The position numbers and the translations under genes are program-made. Shown piece after piece: positions 10,306 through 21,120 of a stretch of DNA of 49,008 nucleotides. How positions within the stretch are numbered: position 1 is the first letter of the stretch; each line of letters opens with the position of its first letter. The stretch comes from Candolleomyces eurysporus (Eukaryota; Basidiomycota; Agaricomycetes; Agaricales; Psathyrellaceae): NCBI GenBank assembly GCA_027579435.1, contig JANBPK010000790.1:1-49008 (forward strand). The letters are read 5' to 3'. The notes beneath the pieces were generated by a model. It had not been told where the DNA came from, searched no databases, and saw nothing but the letters and a program-made list of their open reading frames with translations.

Positions 10306-11921
10306 ATGACCTCTACGGCCACGAAGCTCTTTGCAGGCTCACACCATCATTCATTTCAAGAGGCGCACTTCATAACTGCGGGGAATGATATTGATATTCA
10401 CTCGCCTACCTACAACGTCCATTTCAATGTACCAGGGTTTTTGGCCTCAGAACTCCCAAACTCCGACTCACAGGCGGATCCGTCTGCTCGTGAGCAGGCA
10501 TGGGGTCGCCTCGTCCAGCTGGTATCTGGGTTCTTTGGATCCAATGAAAATCGACCCGCCCTTATACATGGAGGAACTGCCGTCGAGAGAGAGTCTATCA
10601 GTCCCGTGCAGGTGCAGCCCTGCGCCAGTAATGTCCCCAACGAAGGAGGTATAGGAGCTACAGTCGTCCAAGGCTCTCCCGGGGAGGGTGACGAAACTGG
10701 CCAAGCTGAAGACAGCCCGGGACGATCACTGGATGATTACTGGATAGTACGTATGCTTCCTTCATTCGAGTCCAACGACCACTTAACTGTTGACAGTCTC
10801 CATTGAGCGAAATAGACTCCCATTTCAAAGGCACGACGAGCGCCGAAATCTACACTCGCTGCATGCTATCTGCCACCACGGCGGGGTTGGCCTGCTGGCA
10901 CCCTAGACCTCGTAAACCGGCGGGGGAGACAGGGATAGTTCCAGGCGACGTCGGAACATTCGATCTCACGCGTGGCTTCAGAAAAATCTTCAATATCTGG
11001 GAAGATAGGTCCCTTCCTGATGTGGCACGATGTCAACTGCCGCTCAGAGAGTGCGCTGTCTATCCCGATGAGTTTGCCCAAGGCCATACACTTGTTAGTG
11101 GCACTTCATCGAAGACCGTACGATCACAAGACGGAAAGTGCGTTGATATTATATTTTTTCACATCATGAGCGTACTTAGGTCATCACGAAGGCACATTGC
11201 ATCATTCGAATTTTACTGTCAATCCGAACAAGGTGCGGTGCTTGCATGCACCACATCGGCGGACCTGGAGGAGCTTGTCAACTCTGAACCACTCAGCGAC
11301 TTTCTAATTCAGCACGCTGGAATCATATATCAACATGCAGACTCTATTCGGCAAATCGCAGATGAAGATTCTCTTTATATCGTGACCGGCTGCATCAAAA
11401 GCGATAGTTGGGCGGTTGCAGCTTACAAGGATCCAGCAGAAGCTCCCCATGACCTCCTCACCCTTACCAGAAGGAATCCAAATGATGATTCTTCAGATCC
11501 GGTTGAAATCTACGATTGGATTGATAGAGGGACTTCTGAGGCACGCTTCGGGTCAAACTCCGCGACGAGAGAGTCGGGAACATGCAAAGGAAAGGATCAA
11601 TGTCTGTTTCTCCAAGGGTTCAAGTTAGCACTTTCACGGAAATTCCGGGCTCGGTTAAAGGGTCTACGTTTGCTAGCGGGAGACAGCCAACGTTGTGGCT
11701 CAAATGATGTAATTCAGGATGCATCTCGATCTGCAAAAAATGGGACATCTGCGGGGAATCACTGGCAGTCTGGACTTGGGGACTCCAATCTCTCCGAAGG
11801 TCTCTCCTCAACGTGGGGCGGTGGTGCTCGGCCATCTGATGACTTCCAGGTTGAAGATTTCCCTGATATATCAGGAGCACCGGTTCGTCCAATACATCTT
11901 CTGAAGTCTGACCAAGCCTGA
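10306..11921 (+). CDS. Hypothetical protein resembling an expanded mushroom family (NLR-like N-terminus, GDVG motif)
   Basis: Two exons, 10306..10746 and 10797..11921, join in phase (DDYWI-SPLSE) to give 521 residues. A further 42-nt in-frame intron (GTGCGT...TTAG, about 11139-11180) may be present and would remove the VDIIFFHIMSVLR stretch. The N-terminus (SHHHSFQEAHFITAGNDIDI) resembles the short 'F..A.F...GND' leader seen on many Agaricomycete STAND/NACHT proteins. Residues after exon 2 (ACWHPRPRKP, GDVGTFDLTRGFRKIFNIWED) resemble a domain of unknown function that is abundant in the same genomes. No NACHT P-loop is present, so this would be a NACHT-less architecture. The family match is from memory of its pattern, not from a search. 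The C-terminal third is low complexity. Confidence 0.7.
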
Positions 11922-12296
11922 CAGCCCATCCCTAGACCTTCCATCCATGCGATAAGATCACCAAGCTGTTATTGGAGATGGTGAGCTCGCTTCTGGAATA
12001 TACAAACGTCCAAATTTCACATCTGGCTTCAAATTTTGCAACCCCGCTTTCCAGACGGGTGCCGATTGTGCGTTGTCTCATGATAACGATTGGAGGAAAG
12101 GCAACCATGAAATATCCCAGTGGAACGGTATGAAAATCCCTGTGTTTATGATTTATCTTCGTTAAGTCGAGCACAATGACATAGATGATAGGCTATGCTT
12201 TGGCGTAATTCCATCCAGAACGATCATAGCTCGGAATGGTGAGCACTACACACAACGGCTGCAGAAGCAGGACTAATAGAGAGGTTCACTTCAAAA
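11922..12296. other. Intergenic
   Basis: No coding region recognised. This is the 5' flank of methyltransferase copy 2; it does not match the 5' flank of copy 1. Confidence 0.4.
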
Positions 12297-13712
12297 ATGC
12301 TAGGAGTGGCTTTCCTTCGACCTAGGGATGAGAGCTATTGGCAGGATAAGAAGCAAGGACCTTCTGCTGAGCATACATTGTCTCAGTTCTATCACTCTCA
12401 CCCTACGTCAATGGAAACTCCTGAACAGGAGTCAACGAACGCTCCTGAACAGGGGTCAATGATAACTCTTGGACGGGAAGTGCTTCGTGGGTGGTTGAGA
12501 CCTTCAAGGACTTCCTGCTCCTATGAGGAGCTTCGTGGGCGGCCGAGTACTTCAGGGACTTCCTCCCCATCCGTCGAATCGGTCCGCGATGAGGACGTCC
12601 CTCGATATTTCGACGAGAGGAATAATCGCCTGTATCACTCTCACCCTCATTCACCGTATCCACTGCCCGTGGACACTCCTGAACAGGAAGTGTGTCGTTC
12701 GCCTCGTTTGGCCTTACACGTTGCTCATTTCTTTCTAGCGCCTTACTGTCAATCACAGCGTTCTCAAGCGCCTCATCGGGGCCAATTACCGTGGCCCTGT
12801 TGACACCGTTTTGGCATCGAATCCAGACCGTCAACACAACGTCCTCGACTTGTGCACCGGAAACGGAGAGTGGTCCGTTAAACTCTTGCTTTCAATGGCT
12901 CGAAACGGCTAATCACTTCATCAGGGTTCTGGAAATGGCTGGCCAGTTTCGGGATGCCCAATTCATCGGTGTCGACATCGGCATGTTTATCNACTGCGTC
13001 CGGTCGCGTTTCTTACAACTAACGTTCCTTTCATCCAGTGCCTATCGCTACCCGATACCCTCCTCCAAATGTTCAATTCGAATTATGCGATGTAAACTCC
13101 CGTTTGAGTTGGGATGACTCTCACTTTGACTTGATCCATGCTCGGGATGTATTGCTTGGCGTAAGTAAAACCCTGAAATCCTGAAATTATCGGCTTCAAC
13201 TCACCTTTGGGCTTTCATAGGTCCCTGATTATAGATCACTTCTAGATGAAGTGGCACGGCTTCTCCGGCCAGGTGGATTACTTCTCTCCGTCGAATGGTC
13301 GAAACAACTTTCCTTCCATCCCGATTCCAATCTCGATATCGAGGAACACGCGCCAGCCACTTTTCATTTCTTCGATACCGTCAATCGCATCCTTGCCGAT
13401 ACACATGGGATCTCCCTCGACAGTGCCGATATTCAACTCTTGGTTACCAACTCCGCTCATTTCCTCAATGTGACCACCGAGAAAATTTACGCCCCGGTTG
13501 GGATTTGGCATGAAAACGATGCTCTCACCACGATCGGATCCTCATTCAGGGCGGGGCAGAAGAAGTTAGCCGTTTCTTTCAAGCAGATGTTGCTTGATTC
13601 TGGAATGTCTGCTGAGGAGGTAGATGCCCTTATTACAGACTTCACGGAGGAGATGCACTCGGTCGAAGGCCTTGTGATGGTTGCCCACATTACGCATGCT
13701 GAGCGTGCTTGA
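12297..13712 (+). CDS. Class I SAM-dependent methyltransferase, copy 2 with repeat-derived N-terminus
   Basis: Exons 12297..12689, 12739..12872, 12925..12980, 13039..13160, 13221..13712 join in frame throughout (367 residues). From SSPSVESVRDEDV onward it matches copy 1 almost residue for residue, including VLDLCTGNGEW, GVDI-VPIATRYP and RPGGLLLSVEW. Intron 3 again needs a GC donor (GCATGT at 12981). The first ~85 residues are different from copy 1. They contain YHSHPTSMETPEQES, APEQGS and two forms of an LRG-W/R-P-S-T-S motif that look like shuffled copies of the downstream YHSHPHSPYP...DTPEQE segment. The start at 12297 is the first in-frame ATG of the exon. An N lies in intron 3 (12992). 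Substrate unknown. Confidence 0.87.
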
Positions 13713-14215
13713 GGCCGAGATGTGGACGCCAAGCTATTATGAACCCCCTCAATTTCATATACACTAACTGTGCACGTTACGGATGGGTTCATTCATCTAG
13801 TGGTCTGCTGTTGGTTCTACGGATTGGCAAAGTTTATCTTCATTCCCCTATTCTTCTCGATGGACGCGATCTGCACGTATGGTCCCTAGATACACAGCTT
13901 GTTAATATAGTCTAGAGCAGGTCTCTATTGACGAGACTCAGTTTCATTTTTCATTCCTTATCCCAACTATGCTTTCTCCAAATCATGGCCATGGACCCCC
14001 AGGGGCTAATCAAAAGGTCGACTTTTGATGTGCCATCACATCGCGCTTTGAAAGATCGGTCACCACAGCCTCGAGGTTCCAATTCCCATGCGCTTCAAAT
14101 TCGAAGCAGTTTCCACTGTCGCCCCATATGCCACGCAGTCTGTCTACAGCACGTATACCTAAGTGGTGTTGAATCCCTTATAAGCTGAGGTCAATCTTGA
14201 ATCCAAACCACATCG
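13713..14215. other. Intergenic; duplicated flank then unique DNA
   Basis: Bases up to about 13920 match the 3' flank of methyltransferase copy 1. The rest is unique and is the upstream region of the next gene. No gene was recognised. Confidence 0.5.
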
Positions 14216-16796
14216 ATGATGTTAGGCTCCAAACCACCGCAGGGCAGGTTCTACTGCCACTTCCTGCTCGGCTTGCTTTTAGCGGGTCGAATAGGCCAGA
14301 ATACCGTACTTGCTCAAACGTGGTGAGTAGTGTAGCTCGCAGCGACCTGTAACTCAGCTCAAAGTCTTCCGCAGGTGCGGCAAGAACTACATGAGAAACC
14401 AATCTGTGGTTCCTCCAGGTTCGTTTGTTGCCTCGTACTATGATAGAAGCTCACGAATTTGGGCACGGTTACATTTCCCACCTAAAGGAGGACAGTTTCC
14501 CATACCGCCTGTGTCGATAACTCCCCTTTTAGCGTTTCGATGTACCCAGGCAATCAGGCCATTCCTTCCTGCAGACAGTAACTCCGAAACGGCAATTCTC
14601 GTTGATGCCCATGTTACGTCTATGGAGCTCCAGGGCTCACAGCCCTTCATCCCTCCTCCTCCAGACGAGAACGGCCGCACGGATTTGTCTGTTACAGTTT
14701 CTGTTGACGGGCAGGTCCTCACTTCCGGAGCTGTGCCTCTCGAATCGACCAGATATGAACTGCCTTTGCTTTTGTCGAAGCTACAGCCCAGACGGGAAGC
14801 CTACACCCTGCAGTGCAGTGCCTCGCTGAAGGATGGACAAACTTTCAATGCGACGGGAAAATTGACGTATCTCCCGGAACCGTCGACGGTCCAGATTGCG
14901 TCCGCTTCCAAGATGGACTTGCGGACGGGCGCAATCCTTGCAAAGGGACCTAACGGAGAAGGAGAGTTCCAGCCTATCTTTCCCATTGGGTTTTATACGC
15001 AGTTTGACAACTATTTGACGAACTTGACTGTTCTCTCCGAATTGAAGGAACAAGGGTGAGCAAAATGCTTATCTTAGTTCAATTGCCGCTGACAACTTTC
15101 TAGGTTCAATGTTGTACGTTTTCGATATCTCAGTATGGTTCAAAGCCACTGTCTGACAACGATCTTTGCTCTAGGTTCATCCGATACCGCCTTTCTCTAA
15201 CCTCACCGCACTCGATGCCGTCCTGGACGAGATGGAGAGAGTCGGCCTGTACCTTATGTATGACATGCGTTGGTTCGTTAATTATCCCTATCTATCCCCG
15301 CGCTACGTTTGACGAAAACGTCGCATCAGGACGTACATGAACAATTCTAGCGTTACAGAAGAGGTCAACCGCATCAAGACACGCCCGAATCTCTTGCTTT
15401 GGTACACAGCGGATGAGCCAGATGGCACTTCTGATCCGCGTAATGCAACAGTTCGTTCATACCACCTCATTAACTCCCTGGACGGGGGAGACAGCACGGG
15501 CGGTGCTGGGTATCATCCCGTGTCATTGGTACTGAACTGCCAGGACTATGAATTTAGGTGCGTCCATGTGGGCCCTACAGCTGTGCGATGTACGTGTAAC
15601 CCATCTGTTCCATTCCCCATCATACAGCGCATACGCCAACGGGACAGACATCGTTATGCAAGATGTGTACCATATTGGGAACAACGTCACCTTTTCAAGC
15701 GAGTGGGGTACAGAATGTACTCCTGACTACGGCGACTGCGGGTAGGTGCTTTTAGTGCCTTTAGTCGTTTCAGGTACACCTTTAAATTGGCAACGGCTGA
15801 TGATTGGCACATGACAATGTAGCTGTGACAATTGCAAAGGTTCTTTCAGCGATATCTCCACTCGGTTGGATGAGTTCAACGAAAGGATGTTGATTAATGG
15901 GTGGGAGAGAACGAAGGCGATCTGGACAGTTCCTCAAGGGTTTGGAAATTCATCGTCAGTGTACATTTCTCCATCCAGATCAGTGTCCGTCCTGATACAT
16001 TTTCTATAGGTATTGGAAGGTTCGTACTAATTAGCTTTTGCGGTGAAAGTACGTGGAGCCAAATATGGTCATCCATTCAGCGTTATCCAACGGGAAGAGA
16101 GTTCATCGTACAAACTGTCCTCGCCATTAATCACGGAGCTCGCGGTATGTTCTATAGCGCTACACTGATTCCTTGTACTGATTGTCATGAAGGTGTCATA
16201 TCCTGGACGGATCCTACCACACCAGAAATTAAAGGAAATGCATCCTCACTGGCCCTCTCGCTCCCCACAATCGCATCATACATCCTCAACCCAAGGAGCA
16301 TCTTCTACCGCATTCCTACCGACAACAACATCGACATAACTACCTGGACCCTGTATGGATCCACATTATTTCTTGCGACAAACCTTAACTACCAAGAGGC
16401 CGACGTGCACGTGGATGTCGCCTTGTTTATGTCGGCAGTTGAGAACGCGACCCAAACTGATTTCCCTTTCGAACATTACTTGGACTCCAGAACACTTTTC
16501 ACCAACGGAGGCTGGTTCTCATGGTTAGCGTATGACGGGGCGGACCGGTTGTTTGAGGCGACTATAACGCTTGAAGCGACTGGAAGCGGAGCGTTTATAT
16601 TACACAGGTATGGTATTCGAGTCTTTCTCGTCCTTCTATCGATGTCCTCTTCTCACGCTTGCTGTACAGCAACAGCTCTATAGGTCGAAGGGGTAGCACA
16701 AATGATGCACACAGCGCGTCGCCGTTCACTATAGTGCTCAAGGCTTTATTATCTTCGATTTTGACGCTTTCGATTTCTCTTGCTGCCTGGCGTTGA
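14216..16796 (+). CDS. Secreted, probably GPI-anchored glycoside-hydrolase-like (TIM-barrel) protein
   Basis: Eleven exons join in phase: 14216..14322, 14375..15055, 15104..15113, 15175..15272, 15330..15557, 15628..15741, 15823..15954, 16010..16019, 16081..16144, 16193..16607, 16670..16796, giving 661 residues. Exons 3 and 8 are only 10 nt. The N-terminus has a hydrophobic signal segment (CHFLLGLLLAG...VLA) followed by WCGKNYM. The middle part (FPIGFYTQFDNYL, VHPIPPFSN, GLYLMYDMRW, LLWYTADEPDG, YWKRYPTGREFIVQTVLAINHGARG, VISWTDP) has the strand/helix rhythm and acidic-residue loops (ADEPDG) of a glycoside hydrolase barrel. The C-terminus ends with a hydrophobic stretch (FTIVLKALLSSILTLSISLAAWR) typical of a GPI-attachment signal. 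N-glycosylation sequons are frequent. I cannot assign a GH family; a cell-wall or extracellular glycan role is an inference. Confidence 0.85.
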
Positions 16797-17037
16797 GCTT
16801 CAAGCTCGCGCTGGTTAGGGAGACGGTTTGGATTCAGATGGAATGTAGTACAAAGCAAGACCGTTTATACATGTATATTACATACATACAAGGAAATCGT
16901 AGCTGGGTTCGTGAAGTAAGGATCCAGGGTAAACTTATGAAGTACGGCAGGTATCGCAAGGAAAAACGATCTTGGGGTTTGAAGGGAGAGGCGATATAGT
17001 GAAGCAAATGAACATCGATAAGTTGGAGATGAGTCCT
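16797..17037. other. Short intergenic between convergent genes
   Basis: This is the shared 3' region of the GH-like gene (+) and the PX-GH18 gene (-). Nothing else is visible. Confidence 0.4.
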
Positions 17038-19383
17038 CTACTTTCCAATGGCCTTGCGAATAACATTCTGGAGAGTGTATCCGTCGTCCTAAGCGAAAGT
17101 GTGGAGTTTAGCCGAAGAACGGGATCGACAGAACCACATCACCCACCTGGTCACAAGACCAACTGAAGCACCCAGCCAATCCACTACTCCTCGCAAGCTT
17201 GGCCTTATCGTTCAAAGACCAGGTATCTGGGGTAAAATGTCGATGTCAGAACACCCTTCAGCAATCCGGCATCGAATGCAAGGACTCACCATCATATGAA
17301 ATGACGGTCTTCTGAGCATTATTGAAGAGATAAGGAGTATTACTGCAATTATCCCATCCCATCGTAAACCCACCCGCACCGCCATAAGTGCCGTCCGACT
17401 TCTTCGCAAGAGCACCGGACGAAACAAGGGTCTTGAAAGGGATTTGCTGACCCCACCACCTCCGCAAGTTCGCGTTCGTCGAGACTTCATCCTTTGCTGA
17501 GACCGATTCCGAAGAGCCTTCCTCACTGGCAGCAGGAGCAGCGTTTTCGATTGCAGCGCTCTGAGCGAGAGCGCCGTCCTTGGTCCTGGGATGTGCGCCG
17601 TTAAGGAACACGAGCTCGTCATCGGACTTGCCTTCGGTCTTGGCGAGAATTAGGTGGTTCTCGGCGGGGAGGGAGGCACCATTCAAGACCGTCTTCGTGC
17701 TCTGGGAGACCCAGCCGTACAGAGCCATCCCCATGACTTGCTAGAGAAATGAGGAAAGATGCCGTCAGGATCTCCAAGGCGGGTTTTCAGGCAGCGTCTC
17801 TCACCTTGTTGGCAGGGAATCCAGCGGTCCTCCATTGCTGGATGGCGGATTGAGCACTAGCGTGAGGCTGCTTGGAAGTACCGCAGAGGTTGCCCATGGG
17901 TGCGTTGGGGCCAGGCGTTCCAGAAGCGCCCCAGACATCGTAGTTCCTTTAGGACAACAAGTCAGCAGACTGTTAGCACATGTAAAGGGGACGTCATTCA
18001 CATGATGTTGAGGTAAGTCATTACAGCTGCGAACTCGGATACATCGGTGAGGGGCCTCCCATTGGAACCGAGCCAAGGGAGATGAGGTACTGCGGCAGCG
18101 AGGATAGAACAGGTGCCTGAACGAATCGATGATCGTCAGATAAGGTCTGCCAGCAGAATCGAGAATTACGGGATCGTACCGAGCTCGGCGCGCAAGGCCT
18201 TCATCAACGCCAGCAAATTGGCAGAATCATTGGGAGAATAAGGGTTACCAGCTCCAGGAGAGTTGGGGTATTCCCAATCAAGATCAATGCCTGTCAGCAA
18301 AGTCAGATAAAATCTCGACTGGAAGGGGAGAGGAACCCACCGTCGAGATCATATGTTTTGACAGCATCAATCAAAGCCTTGACAAACTTGGTACGGTTGC
18401 TCGCAGTCGAGCATGCTTGACTGAACCAGTAGCAGCCACCCCAGCCACCTGTGATTGTGAGATGAGCCAACAAGAACGGGAATCGTCAGGGGGAAAGTCG
18501 ACGTACCAACTGAGAGGACGATCTTGGTTCCATGACCGCTTTTCTTGGCACTTGTCACGAGCCTCCTCAAAACATCCTTGTCGCTACCCTCCCAGGTGAG
18601 GCCAGAGCTCGAGTTAGGCATCGCAAAAGCTAAAAAAAGATGATTCAGGATACAGGGGCTACAAGCCTTAGACGCGAGAAAGGCCACGAACCAAAGTAGA
18701 GAATATCGAACTTGCTAAAGTCCAGCCTCTCGGGTGGGTTGGCAGACGCACTCCAACCAGGATAGTACGCAGCGTAGTGCAAAGCAGCGGGAGCCACAGC
18801 GGCGTTGGCATCTGCATTACCATTCGAAGACGAAGAAGCTATCATTGAGGCGACATCCGCTCCTGTAGGCCTGCCCATTGCAGCCATAGTCAGAGCAGCC
18901 TTCCGAGGGAGAGTGGAAGGCAAAGCATCTTCTAGATCAAAGTTATCGCGGTTGGGACCTCCGTCGCTATTGGCATTCGAACCGATTTCTTCACCCAAAA
19001 GGAACTGATGGAGGGCTGTATGATACTTGAACTTTGAAGATGCGAGCAAATCGGTGAGGTACTCCGCAAGACCTTCCTTACGCTCTTGGATGAGCGCGTC
19101 GTCAGCCCACGCGGATGGCAAGAAAGTGGTGACAAGAAGACGCTTGGGGGGAAGGTTGAATGGATCTTTTAGCACTTCGTGGAGGGTCGTGAACTGGCGG
19201 AGATAACATGTGAGCGCGTGGCTCTGATGTCGGCGATGACGAGTGGACACGTACTTCGGAGTATCTGCGTTTAACAGCAGTTTCCTTGCCATTCTTGTTG
19301 ACACTGACTGTGTAGAGAATGTGAGGACGAGGCGAGGACGCCGTGGTATGGCCAGAGATCGTAACAATTGGAGTTGAGGTCAT
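17038..19383 (-). CDS. PX domain-GH18 chitinase fusion
   Basis: The first exons are complement(19255..19383, 18692..19193, 18507..18629, 18341..18448, 18180..18290); several more follow, down to stop at 17038-17040. Residues ~20-110 form a PX (phox) domain: HILYTVSVNKNG, the phosphoinositide-binding RRYSEF, a Pro-rich loop (NLPPKRLL), then RKEGLAEYLTDLLAS. A low-complexity linker follows. The GH18 domain has ALHYAAYYPGW, FDILYFAFAMPNS, IVLSVGGWGGCYWF, the catalytic DGIDLDWEYP (the E is the proton donor), VMTYLNIMNYDVWG, MGMALYGW, FTMGWDNC and the closing FSWSCDQ-DDGYTLQNVIRKAIG. Exon 2 carries the end of PX and the start of GH18 in one uninterrupted frame, so the fusion does not depend on an intron guess. 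There is no signal peptide, so the enzyme should act inside the cell, perhaps on endosomal or vacuolar membranes. Confidence 0.9.
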
Positions 19384-20555
19384 GGTAGGGAAGGTCGATT
19401 AAGGTGAGGAGGGCCTAGTCAGTAGTTTGGCCAGAGTGGTAGGAAGATGGTACAGGGAAGAGGCAAAGGAAGGATCTCGCGACTCGCAGCACCTCTGGTT
19501 TAAGTATCTGTGGGGTCGGAGGTGAAAACAAGGAATAAGGTCGTGTCAACCTGCGTTCGCTGAATTTAAAGCCAAGCATGACCTCCCGGATGCCAGTGAG
19601 AGAAAGTAAGAGCATCCGCCGGAAAAGGTTTCCCAGAGGTTTCTGATGACTTCTTTGTGTGGTCACAAGCCACATTTCGCATCCTGTGGAGGGAGAAGCA
19701 GAGCTCTCCATACGTCGGTTAGAACCGCACAACATCAGAGACAATACTGCTCGACCTACCTGAGTTCTAGGGAGGAACCTAATTATGGTACCCTTGTGAA
19801 AAGTTGCTCTGACTGTTCGAGAGCGCGGAACGTTGAGAACAACGCGGATACGAGACAAAGCGCCACTGGACGCGTCGGGTCACTGTCAAACGTTCAGTCT
19901 CGTCTACAGCCATGTTATATAGTCCTCAGACGGCCAGAAGGCCCCTTAATAAGTTACTCCACTCAGCCGTGCATGCACGCCTGAATCAAGGACTCTGGAT
20001 CTCCCATGAATGCTGGGAGAAACTTCAGCTCGGAAGCTGTACCGCCTGGCTTCGATATTTCCGAGCCATCGAATTTCGAGAATTTAGGCTTCTCAGAATT
20101 TCTTGGGTTCCTGACGGTGATAAGAGCTCGAGAATGCGAGGTATGTAAAGAGAAGTACTCGAGAGACTAAGGCAGACTATGTTGAGTTCATGAATTAGAA
20201 ATGGCAGGTTCTTTCGCAGCTGAACTCAATCCAATGTCACCATTGGCTTCCCATTCAAACACGTGCAAACATGATGCACGCCGGTACTGAGTTCGGACCC
20301 GACGCAGACTATAAGACTGCCTCTGTACCTGGCCAAGTACTCTTTCCCCCCAAAAAAGAGAAATGTCCAGTGCTTAGGCCTGGTGACGCTTTAACGGCGT
20401 CTGGAACCACGACGTCGAAGCGTACCGAATAATGCCTAGGCCTGCAGCGGGCCATAATATTCTCGGTTGGTCTTTCAACCGTGAACCTCGACTTTGACCA
20501 TGGATGCGTGTCTTGTTGAATTCCTGAGCGTGTTGGACAGAACACACTGACAGAT
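19384..20555. other. Intergenic, no gene recognised
   Basis: Upstream of the PX-GH18 gene. No conserved protein segment seen on either strand. An N precedes an A-run at about 20562, at the left edge of the acetyltransferase relic. Confidence 0.4.
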
Positions 20556-20579
20556 CTAAAGNAAAAAAGAGGAGAAGCC

Positions 20580-21120
20580 GTTTCTTACTTCCTCTCCTTC
20601 CTCATCCGATGCTGTGTCGATCTTAAGGCCAGAATCACCGTCATCGTGCATCCAGAGGAAGGAGGGGGTGAGAAGATCGTTTCTGCTGCGTACTGGATGC
20701 GTCCGAAGAAGTGATTCCAGGTGCACCACGTCTGGTGTATGATTCAGGCAGGCTTTGTCCCGAGCCTGGGGTTTCACGGAATTTGACGTGAGTACTTATC
20801 TAGCTCGTCCTTGCTTTTTGATTTCCTGTATTAAATCTCCACATCTGCCTTGATATTAACGTGTCAGTGCCTTGATATCACTCACAAGGTTTTCAAAGAT
20901 GCATCGAAGAAACGTGGCTTGAAGTCATCAGCCGTGGACAACACCACATGGCAATGGCATCTATCTACGGTCATGATAGATCCCGAATATCATCAGAGAC
21001 GGGTTCCCCTCCATGATCGTCAAGGAACAGTTCGAGTTTGACTCTGACAGTGTATATCTTCTGGAAGCTACGATATCGAACAACAAAGATCGATACTCTC
21101 AGTTTGGGGGGATTCAAGGT
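20580..21120 (+). pseudogene. Decayed GNAT acetyltransferase paralog
   Basis: Two segments match the intact acetyltransferase at 39.7-40.7 kb. The first, from about 20590, reads FLSFLIRCCVDLKARITVIV-HPEEGG...YWMRPKK then stop; the intact gene has FLAFFLRCCVDIKARITVVVYPEEGG. The second, about 20867-21120, reads DITHKVFKDASKKRGL...TVMIDPEYHQRR and, after a frame change, SMIVKEQFEF; the intact gene has DISHKSLQKVLKKRV...MVMTHPDYQGRG and SMIVREQFKL. The stretch between (the intact gene's SYQVGRLIRGGVTGLFKAWG) is not visible, the reading frame shifts at least twice, and the first exon was not found. This looks like an old paralog or displaced copy that no longer encodes a full enzyme. Confidence 0.75.
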
